DNA of 64,000 bases from RGIG5579 sp045597125. Its GTDB lineage: Bacteria; Bacillota; Clostridia; Oscillospirales; SIG627. The stretch is from positions 24,584 through 88,583 of the forward strand of contig JAZODR010000046.1 in the NCBI GenBank assembly GCA_045597125.1, given 5' to 3'. The translations under genes and the position numbers were made by a program. A model generated the notes under the pieces. That model did no database searches. It saw only the letters and a list, made by a program, of their open reading frames with translations, and was not told where the DNA came from. Positions 27,523 through 35,516 of the stretch are shown one piece after another (within the stretch, counting starts at the first letter, position 1; every line of letters begins with the position of its first letter).

Positions 27523-27554
27523 AATTGACGCGCGAAAAAGCCACAATCGAATAT

Positions 27555-27629
27555 GGTGCCATAGCCAAGTGGTAAGGCCACGGTCTGCAAAACCGTTATT
27601 CCCCAGTTCAAATCTGGGTGGCACCTCCA
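27555..27629 (+). tRNA. tRNA-Cys (anticodon GCA)
   Basis: The acceptor arms GGTGCCA and TGGCACC pair. The anticodon stem ACGGT/ACCGT encloses CTGCAAA, giving GCA. U73 and an encoded CCA are present. An AT-rich accessory stretch begins directly downstream, and tRNA 3' ends are common integration sites. Confidence 0.96.
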
Positions 27630-27660
27630 AAAATCTTGTCCGACTAAGGAACAGGACACG

Positions 27661-27694
27661 AAAACCCTTGATTTTTCAAGGGTTTTTGTGTTTT
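27661..27694 (+). terminator. Terminator of tRNA-Cys
   Basis: AAAACCCTTGA and TCAAGGGTTTT form a perfect stem with TTTT loop, followed by T-rich sequence. Confidence 0.88.
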
Positions 27695-27872
27695 TTGGGA
27701 CGATTTGAATTAATCAGCTTTGAAGGTAATATTTTACCACTGTTTTCGGTATAACTTGAATTGAACCCTGAACTTATGCCGAAAAAATTAAAGTAACATA
27801 GGAAATATCGAGAAGGTGATAGTGAATACTTGGTTAGTTAATCTTGATTAAAAAATTATTCGCGAAATTTAC

Positions 27873-27919
27873 AAGCTCTTTTCTGAACAGATGCTTTCTG
27901 TTCGGAAAGGAGCTTTTTT
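27873..27919 (+). promoter_or_regulatory. Terminator-like hairpin that contains the ribosome binding site of the next ORF
   Basis: An 18-bp stem (left arm 27873-27890, right arm 27898-27915, two G-T pairs, 7-base loop) is followed by a T-run to 27919. The ATG of the small ORF starts at 27920. The right arm holds AAAGGAG, the only ribosome binding site. Folding would therefore end transcription or hide the site. Confidence 0.7.
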
Positions 27920-28024
27920 ATGAAGAAAAATCAAAAGGTAGGAACTGTGTTTCTGGGCGATACTGCCAAACGCAAAGACAATGTCATTTGTTATGTTTTA
28001 GCGGAGGTGGTATTATGTCGATAA
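27920..28024 (+). CDS. 34-residue ORF coupled to the Mor-type regulator
   Basis: The frame reads from ATG through MKKNQKVGTVFLGDTAKR and ends in TAA. It has a strong AAAGGAG site seven bases upstream, inside the hairpin at 27873-27919. Its last ten bases overlap the start of the Mor-type gene, so translation of the two is probably coupled. I recognise no family. It could be a leader peptide or a small functional protein. Confidence 0.45.
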   Translation: MKKNQKVGTVFLGDTAKRKDNVICYVLAEVVLCR

Positions 28025-28311
28025 ATGTAGATTTATCGGAAAAGTGGGATGTGAATTTATTGGGAAGCGACCTTAGCGGATTGAATGAAATTTATCGCGA
28101 AATAGCAGACGAAATTGGAATTGAAAATACAATTAGAATTTTCAATCTTTTCCATGGGACTCAAATTTCATTCCCAAATAGGCTGTTCTCAAAAGAGCAC
28201 ATACATAAGGCCATCATCAAGGAATATAACGGGAAGAATGCGCTTCAACTTGCGCAAAAGTACAATTATTCTGAACGTTCGATATGGCGAATTATAAAAT
28301 CTGCAAAGTAA
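28015..28311 (+). CDS. Mor-family (Mu middle-operon type) transcriptional activator
   Basis: The 98-residue protein has an N-terminal acidic region and a C-terminal helix-turn-helix. The pattern IENTIRIFNLFHGTQISFP, then YNGKNALQLAQKYNYSERSI, is that of the Mor/C activator family first known from phage Mu. GGAGGTGGTATT before the ATG at 28015 decides the start; a longer frame to 27844 has no such site. Related genes are common in mobile or phage-derived clostridial DNA. Its target is unknown; the lipoprotein gene 16 bases downstream is a candidate. Confidence 0.82.
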   Translation: MSINVDLSEKWDVNLLGSDLSGLNEIYREIADEIGIENTIRIFNLFHGTQISFPNRLFSKEHIHKAIIKEYNGKNALQLAQKYNYSERSIWRIIKSAK

Positions 28312-28327
28312 ATTCAGGAGGTTTGTT

Positions 28328-29773
28328 ATGAAAAAAATATTAGCAATGGTGTTAGCGCTTTGTATGGTAGTTTCACTAGCTGCATGTGGCGGAGGAAAAG
28401 GTGAAGAGGTTAGCAACGATAATCCGCCAAAGGTAAAAATTGATTATAGTTCGCTAGAAGGAATATTGACTGGCATTGCTGCTGATTTTACTGCTACTGG
28501 AGAAGAAATAAATGCTGAACTCGCAAAAGTCCAAAAATCTATTGGCGATACCTATAGCGGCTATGAAAAAAATATAGATAAGATTGAGGCGTACTACACC
28601 TTCTGTATTGATGAGGCAGAAAAACTGTACAGTCGTATATGGGATAATTCTGTAAAATATTATAAGTTGGTAGCAACATCCGTTGATAACGGAGATTCAG
28701 ACGCTATTGACTCGGCGACAGAAGATTTCTATGACGCGATTTATGAAGATGCATTTGATAGTTTCTATGACGTCATTTATGAGGATGCATTTAAACTTTT
28801 GTACGATGATTATTATGATGGTATCATTGATGATGCTGAAGACACATTGCCCTATAAGGATTGGGTTGAGGTTAGAAGTGATTTTTACAAGGATTGGGTA
28901 GATGCACGTTCGGATTTTTACAAGGATTGGGTAGATGCACGTTCGGATCTGTATAAGGACTATGTCGATATCCGCAAAGAATTTATGTATGACAAAAACT
29001 TCGATGTGGATGATATATTGAATACAAATAAGACTACAAGCAGCACAACAGAATCGTCCGACGAGAAGAAAGAGACTGCTTCTACTGAGAACACAGAAAC
29101 CGAAGATAATGTTGCGGGTGGCGAGACCGGCACAAAAGGAAATTTTAAATATACTGTTTTTGGTAAAAATTCTGTAGAGATAACTAAATACACCGGATCC
29201 GAAGAAGAGGTCACAATTCCTTCAGAGATTGACGGCAAGGATGTTACCCATATCGGTGTTGGTGCATTCGAAAATTGTACAACAATAGAAAAGTTTATTA
29301 TGTGGGCCACCATAGAGGTGATTGGTGATAGAGCATTCAAGGGTTGTACGGCCCTTGAAGAATTCAGCATTTCAAGTGATAACGAAAAGATCGGGGTATC
29401 TGCATTTGAAGGATGCACTTCACTTGAAACAATTACCTTTTGGGGCGGTGAAATGATTGGTGAGAGTGCCTTCAAGGGATGCACAAGTTTAGAAGAAGTA
29501 AGCATTCCGAGTGATATTGAAATTATCGGCAAGTTCGCATTTGAGAATTGCACTGGACTCGAGGATTTGACTATTTGGGGAAGTGAAACGATCGGAGAAG
29601 GAGCTTTTAGAGGATGTATTGCTCTCGAAGAACTTAGCATACCAAGTGATACAAAAACTATCGAAAGCTACGCTTTTTATGGTTGCACAAATCTTGAGGA
29701 TGTTACTATTTGGGATGATACAGAACTCGGTACCGATGTATTCGGGAACTGTCCGAATTTAAAAGATTATTGA
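28328..29773 (+). CDS. Lipoprotein with 11-residue repeats and BspA-type leucine-rich repeats
   Basis: A lipoprotein signal peptide ends VVSLAAC. A helical region follows (about residues 35-235). It holds four tandem 11-residue units of the form YKDW-V-D/E-x-R-S-D-F/L (about 178-221), likely a hendecad coiled coil. A Thr/Ser/Glu-rich linker leads to BspA-like leucine-rich repeats (about 275-478) with recurring IGxxAFxGCTxLExxxI. Such repeats usually bind proteins or surfaces. The gene follows the Mor-type regulator closely and ends at a hairpin. Its low GC matches the accessory stretch. The ligand is unknown. Confidence 0.85.
   Translation: MKKILAMVLALCMVVSLAACGGGKGEEVSNDNPPKVKIDYSSLEGILTGIAADFTATGEEINAELAKVQKSIGDTYSGYEKNIDKIEAYYTFCIDEAEKLYSRIWDNSVKYYKLVATSVDNGDSDAIDSATEDFYDAIYEDAFDSFYDVIYEDAFKLLYDDYYDGIIDDAEDTLPYKDWVEVRSDFYKDWVDARSDFYKDWVDARSDLYKDYVDIRKEFMYDKNFDVDDILNTNKTTSSTTESSDEKKETASTENTETEDNVAGGETGTKGNFKYTVFGKNSVEITKYTGSEEEVTIPSEIDGKDVTHIGVGAFENCTTIEKFIMWATIEVIGDRAFKGCTALEEFSISSDNEKIGVSAFEGCTSLETITFWGGEMIGESAFKGCTSLEEVSIPSDIEIIGKFAFENCTGLEDLTIWGSETIGEGAFRGCIALEELSIPSDTKTIESYAFYGCTNLEDVTIWDDTELGTDVFGNCPNLKDY
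28855..28975 (+). repeat. 33-bp tandem repeat inside the lipoprotein gene
   Basis: About four copies of a 33-base unit encode the 11-residue repeats. The two central copies are identical over at least 30 bases (both encode YKDWVDARSDF); the outer copies have diverged. Recent copy-number change by slippage or recombination is likely. Confidence 0.8.
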
Positions 29774-29787
29774 TATATCTTAGATTG

Positions 29788-29818
29788 AAAGCCTCCTTGG
29801 TTAATGCAAGGGGGCTTT
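29788..29818 (+). terminator. Hairpin after the leucine-rich-repeat lipoprotein
   Basis: AAAGCCTCCTTG pairs with CAAGGGGGCTTT around a 7-base loop. The T-run following is weak. Confidence 0.65.
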
Positions 29819-29838
29819 CTGTAAGTTTTTACTTTGTA

Positions 29839-29867
29839 TTGTCATATTTTAAGAAATGTGGTATAAT
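29839..29867 (+). promoter_or_regulatory. Promoter of the zinc-ribbon/SHOCT gene
   Basis: TTGTCA, 17-base spacer, TATAAT. Confidence 0.7.
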
Positions 29868-29910
29868 TAAAAAAATCTTGACTTCTTTGAGGTTGAAAAG
29901 GAGATAATCT

Positions 29911-31062
29911 ATGGCAAAATGTGACGTATGCGGCAAAACTTCTTTGTTGCCAGAAAAATTTGGTGATGTTAATATTTGCAAGGTTTGCTTTATGAAAGCA
30001 AATGGCCTGTTTTGGAAGCATCAATATGATAGACATGAGGATGTGGAAAAGCACCGTTGCAAAGCTTTAGAAGCTGCTCATAAACAAAATTTTCCTCAAC
30101 ATGTTGTGACGGCTATCAATGACTTCTTTATGAATCAAATGAATTCGATGCTTGTGTGCGATGCCTGTGGTATGCCGGTTCAACACCGTCAACCATTAGG
30201 TAAGGCTAATATCTGTAAAAATTGTTATGGCAAGATTAACACATCCGCATGGAAAGCTACCGAATATGAGGATAATGAAGAGGTAGAAAAGAACAGGGAA
30301 AAAGTTCTGAAAATTGCAAGTAAGAATGGTTTCCCACCTATTGTTATAGAGGGTATTAATAAACATTTTGATAGCAAAATTCAAAAGGGGTTATTATTCT
30401 CTGTTGACGGTGGAGAAGGCCAGAAATTAAAGGTGTTTGTTGATCATTGTGTCCTGTTCACTAATGATGATGAGTTCGATGTCGACACTGTTTCTGTTGA
30501 ATACGCCAAGGCTCTAAAGAGTGGTCAGCCTAAGGAAACTTTGATTTCTAATAGTGCTGCAAAATCTTTGGCTCGTAGTGTTTTGTCGGGTGGCATCGTC
30601 AAAGCCGGTATCAGTTTAGCAACTTCTGCAGCGATTAACGCTGCAGCCGATAAATATGCCCCTGAAAAAGCTTCTTTTAAGGTTATGATGGGCAAGTATA
30701 AAATTGATTATCATACATATACTTATGTGGAACGTCAGAAAGTCGGCGAAGGAGAAATAGGCTTCTTAAGATTTGTAAATGGAAGAACTGGCGGAAGATC
30801 AAATGATGATGTGTTATTCTTCTTTGGTGAGGATACAACTAAATTAGATAAGGCATATAAAGCTATTTGCGAAGGGATTGACGCGGCATCACAGCCTGTA
30901 AGTCAAGAAATTCCTTCGCCTGAACAGCAGGTTACTTCTCAACCAATGCCAGCATCTTCTGTTGCAGATGAAATCTTAAAATTCAAACAGCTCTTAGATA
31001 TGGGTGCGATAACTCAGGAAGAGTATGATGCGAAAAAGGCAGAACTTTTATCTATGAAATAA
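29911..31062 (+). CDS. Zinc-ribbon protein with C-terminal SHOCT domain, function unknown
   Basis: The 383-residue product opens with a four-cysteine zinc knuckle (CDVCGK, then CKVCF; residues 4-25). A second copy lies at about 84-106 (CDACGM, CKNCY), each followed by a similar helical segment, so the first 155 residues look like an internal duplication. The middle (about 160-300) includes a glycine/alanine-rich stretch that may touch membranes and a beta-rich part. The last 30 residues (ILKFKQLLDMGAITQEEYDAKK) are a SHOCT oligomerisation helix pair. Such proteins occur often near mobile DNA. There is no signal peptide. No function can be given. Confidence 0.78.
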   Translation: MAKCDVCGKTSLLPEKFGDVNICKVCFMKANGLFWKHQYDRHEDVEKHRCKALEAAHKQNFPQHVVTAINDFFMNQMNSMLVCDACGMPVQHRQPLGKANICKNCYGKINTSAWKATEYEDNEEVEKNREKVLKIASKNGFPPIVIEGINKHFDSKIQKGLLFSVDGGEGQKLKVFVDHCVLFTNDDEFDVDTVSVEYAKALKSGQPKETLISNSAAKSLARSVLSGGIVKAGISLATSAAINAAADKYAPEKASFKVMMGKYKIDYHTYTYVERQKVGEGEIGFLRFVNGRTGGRSNDDVLFFFGEDTTKLDKAYKAICEGIDAASQPVSQEIPSPEQQVTSQPMPASSVADEILKFKQLLDMGAITQEEYDAKKAELLSMK

Positions 31063-31066
31063 GTTA

Positions 31067-31096
31067 AAGGCGGCAAGAGGAATCTTGCCGCCTTAT
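31067..31096 (+). terminator. Hairpin after the SHOCT gene
   Basis: AAGGCGGCAAGA and TCTTGCCGCCTT pair around GGAA. Confidence 0.75.
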
Positions 31097-31257
31097 TATT
31101 TATCTGCAGTTAGGACATTTGCTGTTTTTGCATTTTACTCTAGTATTGAAGTTACACCTGAGTTGGATTTGAAAATCTACATAAAAGGTGGATACGAAAT
31201 CACCGAAAAATATTTACCCTTAAAAAATTCGGCGTAATAATTTTTTCTGTTTTTTTG
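31095..31257. other. Gene-free stretch, possible decayed 3' end
   Basis: No start-bearing ORF is seen. One plus frame reads SSIEVTPELDLKIYIKGGYE and on to a stop near 31240. It has no start codon and could be the relic of a lost gene at the edge of the accessory stretch. The similarity of this peptide to any family is unknown to me. Confidence 0.25.
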
Positions 31258-31286
31258 TTGATTTTTTCATGCTCTTGTGGTATAAT
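31258..31286 (+). promoter_or_regulatory. Strong promoter ahead of a possible short RNA
   Basis: TTGATT, 17-base spacer, TATAAT. The first gene downstream is more than 200 bases away, beyond a terminator. Confidence 0.7.
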
Positions 31287-31292
31287 TTATGT

Positions 31293-31401
31293 GTAAAGAA
31301 AAAAATAAGCGGTTTTTGGCTTAAAATAGCCGATTTTACCCAGTTCTTTTTCATACAAGAGAGACAAAAAAGAACGACTCTGTTGAGTCGTTCTTTTTTG
31401 T
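31293..31401 (+). ncRNA. Candidate short RNA or attenuated leader
   Basis: The predicted transcript runs about 109 bases from the promoter at 31258 to a 17-bp terminator hairpin at 31364-31401. GTTCTTTTT upstream of the hairpin could pair with the AAAAAGAAC of its left arm. This would form a competing structure. No family is recognised. Confidence 0.35.
31364..31401 (+). terminator. 17-bp terminator hairpin
   Basis: The arms are perfectly complementary around TGTT and end in TTCTTTTTTGT. Confidence 0.88.
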
Positions 31402-31402
31402 A

Positions 31403-31431
31403 TTGCTCGTTTGTTTTTTTTGTGTTATAAT
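31403..31431 (+). promoter_or_regulatory. Second promoter, directly before the DUF4015 gene
   Basis: TTGCTC, 17-base spacer, TATAAT. It starts just after the terminator at 31364-31401. Confidence 0.65.
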
Positions 31432-31509
31432 TACATATGAAAGAGAACGGGGAAATTGGTTCAAGAATGTCGAATTTTGCGGAAAAATAAAACGAGGGGA
31501 AGTTTTTGA

Positions 31510-33192
31510 ATGAAAAGAAGAGCAATTGTATGGATCGCTTTGCTTGTTTGTGTTTTGATCGCCGTCGGAGTTTCGGCGGGGGTTCTCCTTTCCCTTGCGC
31601 CTTGGGATGATGGTGTAGCTGTAAATGCGAACGAAAAAAAGAAGGAAAAAGTGGTTGACCGCAAGTGGGAAACGGGCTTTGTGGCATCGCCTGAGCAAAG
31701 TGCTGAATATTATGAGGACGGCACACTTTCCGGCACTATTGTTCGCGGTGCACAGGTACAGTATGAGGTAATGCCTGATGGGAAGACGGAGATTTTTGCG
31801 AATGATTCGGTATTTACCTTGCAGGAGGGAGCAAGTGTCGTTTCCGAACTTGCGCTGGTGGTTCCCGCTCACACGCAGTACGTACGTACTGCGGTGAATT
31901 TGCGAACTGCGGAAGGAAAGCTTTTGAATACGTTTGCTCAGAAAGGGGAGGCGCTTGAAGTAAGCGGCTGCGATTATGTGCGAGAAGACGGTTCGGTGCA
32001 TATGCTTCGCGTGAAGAAAGGCGAGGAGGAAGGATATCTCCCGCCCCATTACCTAGTGAAAACTCTTGACGAGGCTCTTGCTGATTTTAATAACGATGCT
32101 GTTCACGCCCGGCGCGACAATCGTTACGGCGGGGGAGATGCGGCGAGTTTGGATTATTTTCCCAGAGAGAAAGCGCCTATTGAGGGCAACGTGATGCCTG
32201 CAGAGTGCCGCGCTCTGTATATGGCCACCTGGAGCGTAAAAAATGTGGATCGTTATTTGGAGCTTGCAGAGGGAAGCGGTATCAATGCCTTTGTGGTGGA
32301 TATTGCGGATAGCGGCGCCATTGGCTACGCGGGTCGGGTGATGGCAGAGTATTCTCCTACGGCGGCAAAGGCGGCGCATAATACCGTAGAGGAATACAGG
32401 AGTGCAATCCAAAAGATTAAGGATAGGGGGTACTACGTTATTGGGCGTATTACCACCTTCAACGATACCTATTTTGTAAAGGACCATCCCGAATTTGCCA
32501 TTGCGGGTACTGACGGAAATCCCATTAAGCTTTCGGGAGAATATTGGCCTACTGCGTACAATCGCACCGTTTGGCAGTACAAGGTGGATCTTGCGGTGGA
32601 GGCGGTAAAAATGATGGGATTTAACGAGATTCAGTTCGATTACGTCCGTTTCCCTGACCGTACGGGAAGTCTTGAAAAAGCGGGGAAAATTGATTTTGGC
32701 AATTCTTTCGGGGAGACCAAGGCACAGGCGATTCAGCGCTTTTTGATGTATGCTGCGGATATGATTCGTGAAAACGGCGCTTATGTCAGCGCAGATGTGT
32801 TTGGTGAAAGTGCCTATACCTATGTGACCGCTTACGGTCAGTATTGGCCTGCTATCAGCAACGTGGTGGATGCTATTAGCGGAATGCCCTATCCCGATCA
32901 CTTCGCTGCCAGCGGTGATTGGCTGCCGTGGGAGCATCCTTACGAGACCTTGAATCAATGGGGCAAAAATGTAATGCTTCGTCAAGGAGAAACGGCAACG
33001 CCCGCTGTGGTGCGCACCTGGATTCAAGCGTACAATGCCATTCGAGAGCCCTATCTCACCTATGGTCCCGATGAAATCTCCGCTCAGATTCGCGGTTTGC
33101 GGGATGCGGGTTGCAACGGTGGTTATATTACATGGAACGCTGCTGCTTCCCTTGAGAAATACAAAAGACTTTTGCCTGCCTTTGCTTTTTAA
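31510..33192 (+). CDS. Membrane-anchored DUF4015 putative glycoside hydrolase
   Basis: The 560-residue product has a signal-anchor helix (about residues 5-28). An SH3-like region follows (about 118-180, VRTAVNLRTAEGKLL). The C-terminal TIM-barrel domain is the PF13200 'putative glycosyl hydrolase' family (about 235-550). Typical strands are NAFVVDIAD, GYYVIGRI, FNEIQFDYVRFPD and SADVFGE. Acidic residues in FDYVRFPD and DVFGES are candidate catalytic groups. A role in processing wall or capsule sugar is likely; no substrate is established for the family. It follows its own promoter and is not coupled to the next gene. Confidence 0.85.
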   Translation: MKRRAIVWIALLVCVLIAVGVSAGVLLSLAPWDDGVAVNANEKKKEKVVDRKWETGFVASPEQSAEYYEDGTLSGTIVRGAQVQYEVMPDGKTEIFANDSVFTLQEGASVVSELALVVPAHTQYVRTAVNLRTAEGKLLNTFAQKGEALEVSGCDYVREDGSVHMLRVKKGEEEGYLPPHYLVKTLDEALADFNNDAVHARRDNRYGGGDAASLDYFPREKAPIEGNVMPAECRALYMATWSVKNVDRYLELAEGSGINAFVVDIADSGAIGYAGRVMAEYSPTAAKAAHNTVEEYRSAIQKIKDRGYYVIGRITTFNDTYFVKDHPEFAIAGTDGNPIKLSGEYWPTAYNRTVWQYKVDLAVEAVKMMGFNEIQFDYVRFPDRTGSLEKAGKIDFGNSFGETKAQAIQRFLMYAADMIRENGAYVSADVFGESAYTYVTAYGQYWPAISNVVDAISGMPYPDHFAASGDWLPWEHPYETLNQWGKNVMLRQGETATPAVVRTWIQAYNAIREPYLTYGPDEISAQIRGLRDAGCNGGYITWNAAASLEKYKRLLPAFAF

Positions 33193-33219
33193 AAAATAGG
33201 AGAAATATCCGAAAATCTA

Positions 33220-33248
33220 TTGACACGGCAAGGGGTAGAGGGTATTCT
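33220..33248 (+). promoter_or_regulatory. Promoter of the second ceramidase-like gene
   Basis: TTGACA, 17-base spacer, TATTCT. Confidence 0.72.
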
Positions 33249-33284
33249 AAAGGTAATCAGAAACTTTTTTAGGAGGAATGAAAA

Positions 33285-34607
33285 ATGAAAGTTGGATTTG
33301 GACGCGTTGACGTAACTCCCCCTATGGGTGTGGGATTATCCGGGTATTTTCAGCCTCGTATTATGGTTGGTGTACTGGATGCCTTGGAACTGAATGCTGT
33401 TGTCGTTGAGGTGGGAGAGGACAAACTTGCCATCATTACGGGAGATTTTCTTTCTATGGTAGCAGTTGATTGCGCTGATTTGCGTGCGCTTATTGAGAAG
33501 GAGACGGGTATCCCTGCACAGAACATTCTGACTCAGTGTTTGCATCAGCACACTGCCGTTTCTGCAGGAAACAGCACCCGTTTGCCTGCTTACTACAAGG
33601 CGTCTTTGGAAAGAAAGTATGTAGATGTAGTTAAGCTTGCATTGGACGATATGGCAGAGGCTATTGTTACTGTAGGCGAGAAAGAGACTGCTCGTCCGAT
33701 ATCGTTTGTCCGTCGTTTTCGTATGAAGGACGGTTCTGTAAAGACTAACCCCGGCTTTGGCAATCCCGATATTGATCATCCCCTTGGTGAGGCGGATAAC
33801 ACGGTTCGTTTGGTTCGTTTCCACAGAGATGGAAAGGCTGATATTGCCATGATTGGTTTCCAGACTCATCCCGATACCATCGGTGGTTGTCGCGCGTCTG
33901 CAGACTGGCCCGGCTGGGTTCGCAGACTTACCGAAAAAGCTCTGGAGAAGGAAGGCGTTCGTTGTATTCTCATCAATGGCTGTCAGGGCGATACCAACCA
34001 TTTTGACGTGAAGGGTCCTGCTGTGCCCAATGATGTTGATGAAAAATATATGAAGGTTTGCAAACCCATTGCAGAGGAGATTGTGAAAGTTGCTCTTTCT
34101 CTTTGGGATAATGGCAAGGAAGTGGCAGAAGGGCCCATCAGTGGTGAGGTAACCATTCATCCTATCCGTACCAATTTAGATGGTATTGATCGCATTGAGG
34201 AGTGCAAGGCTTTGCATAAATTGGTGCGTGCCGGCCAGCCTACTCCTGTCCCCTTGAACATGGCGGATAAGGGTGAGATTCGCCGTATTGCCAATATGGA
34301 GAACTTGCCTTTGTTCCAGAAGATTCCTGTTACCATGGTAGCCTTTGGCAAGATTGCCTTTGTAGGTTATGGCGGGGAACCTTTTACGGAATATGCGGAT
34401 GTACTGCGTAAAGCTTATCCCGATATGATGATTTTAACTGCTTGTAACTGCAATGGCTCACAAGGATATCTTCCCTCCGAAGCGGCATTTGCGGAAGGTG
34501 GCTACGAGGCACGTACTACTAGCTTTACTCCCGTTACACCTACGCTTCTGCAAGGGGAGGCAAAGGCTAAGCTTGCCCGTCATATGGAAAAGCTGGCATG
34601 TTATTAA
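33285..34607 (+). CDS. Neutral/alkaline ceramidase-like hydrolase without signal peptide
   Basis: The 440-residue protein belongs to the PF04734-like family but is the most divergent copy here. It opens MKVGFGRVDVTPPMGV, the family's strand signature. It then has CLHQHTAVSAGN where typical members have a THTH motif, GFQTHPDTIGG as a likely zinc-binding site, and NGCQGDTNHF at the usual nucleophile region. The active site is thus altered from classical ceramidase, and the substrate may differ. No export signal is seen. Its last ten bases overlap the serine acetyltransferase gene. AGGAGG precedes the ATG. Confidence 0.82.
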   Translation: MKVGFGRVDVTPPMGVGLSGYFQPRIMVGVLDALELNAVVVEVGEDKLAIITGDFLSMVAVDCADLRALIEKETGIPAQNILTQCLHQHTAVSAGNSTRLPAYYKASLERKYVDVVKLALDDMAEAIVTVGEKETARPISFVRRFRMKDGSVKTNPGFGNPDIDHPLGEADNTVRLVRFHRDGKADIAMIGFQTHPDTIGGCRASADWPGWVRRLTEKALEKEGVRCILINGCQGDTNHFDVKGPAVPNDVDEKYMKVCKPIAEEIVKVALSLWDNGKEVAEGPISGEVTIHPIRTNLDGIDRIEECKALHKLVRAGQPTPVPLNMADKGEIRRIANMENLPLFQKIPVTMVAFGKIAFVGYGGEPFTEYADVLRKAYPDMMILTACNCNGSQGYLPSEAAFAEGGYEARTTSFTPVTPTLLQGEAKAKLARHMEKLACY

Positions 34608-35434
34608 AACAAATACAGGAATCCCTCGATAGCCTGGAAAAGGGCAGTAAGCTCCGTCAATGCAGTGCTGATGTCTGTTTGCCTAACCGTAAAGAGGTAG
34701 TGGATTTGATTGAGGATTTGCAGACCCTTTTGTTCCCGGGTTATTTTAAGAGTCGCAGTGTAACTCAGGAGGGATTGAGTGGACTTTCCCTTCTCCGAAA
34801 GGTGCGCAACGCGCTTGTTACTCTGATGGAAAAGGCTTCCCATTTTCGGGAAAGCGATGAGGATGTGGAGGCGCTTGCCGATGGCTTTCTTTCCCGTTTG
34901 CCTGCGGTGAAAGAGCTTCTTCTCAAGGATATTGATGCCATTTATGAAGGGGACCCTGCTGCCAAGAGCCGCGAGGAGGTCATTTTGTGCTATCCCGGCT
35001 TTTACGCGATTTCTATTTATCGACTTGCCCATGAGCTGTATGAACTGAAAATGACCCTGCTATCCCGCATTATGACCGAATATGCCCACGAAAAGACAGG
35101 TGTCGATATTCATGCAGGGGCCAAAATCGGGGAATATTTCTGTATTGACCACGGTACGGGTATCGTTGTGGGAGAGACCTGTGTCATTGGCAACCATGTC
35201 AAGCTTTATCAGGGTGTGACCTTGGGCGCTAAGAGCTTTGAGCTGGACGAAAACGGCAATCCTGTGAAGAATGTGAAACGGCATCCTAACATCGGAAACA
35301 ATGTAATTATCTACGCCAATGCTACCATTTTGGGAGGCAATACTTACGTAGGAGATGGATGCATTATCGGCGCTTCCGTTTGGTTGACTCGGTCTGTGGA
35401 AGCGGGTAAAACTTTGTATTATACGCAAAAATAA
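34598..35434 (+). CDS. cysE: Serine O-acetyltransferase
   Basis: The enzyme makes O-acetylserine from serine and acetyl-CoA for cysteine synthesis. The 278-residue protein has an N-terminal helical domain (about 1-150) and a left-handed beta-helix of hexapeptide repeats. Landmarks are GVDIHAGAKIGEYFCIDHGTG (split by the catalytic His-Asp pair) and the KRHPNIGNNVIIYANATILGG region. The start overlaps the ceramidase-like gene by ten bases, so the two are translationally coupled. No cysK lies nearby. Terminator 35477-35510 follows. Confidence 0.92.
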   Translation: MLLKQIQESLDSLEKGSKLRQCSADVCLPNRKEVVDLIEDLQTLLFPGYFKSRSVTQEGLSGLSLLRKVRNALVTLMEKASHFRESDEDVEALADGFLSRLPAVKELLLKDIDAIYEGDPAAKSREEVILCYPGFYAISIYRLAHELYELKMTLLSRIMTEYAHEKTGVDIHAGAKIGEYFCIDHGTGIVVGETCVIGNHVKLYQGVTLGAKSFELDENGNPVKNVKRHPNIGNNVIIYANATILGGNTYVGDGCIIGASVWLTRSVEAGKTLYYTQK

Positions 35435-35476
35435 AAAAGAGCGGTTCTATATGGGTTGTACCCGTAAGGACTGTAA

Positions 35477-35510
35477 AAAAGCTGTGCGGAAGTTCCGCAC
35501 AGCTTTTAAT
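35477..35510 (+). terminator. Terminator after cysE
   Basis: AAAAGCTGTGCGG and CCGCACAGCTTTT pair around AAGTT. Confidence 0.85.
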
Positions 35511-35516
35511 TTTCTC

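Noticed and set aside
28853..28975. CRISPR-like short repeats
   Set aside because: The repeat units are contiguous with no spacers and lie in frame within the lipoprotein gene.
27555..31100. Attachment-site repeats of an integrated element
   Set aside because: The tRNA-Cys 3' end was compared by eye with the far border and no repeat was found. No integrase is present.
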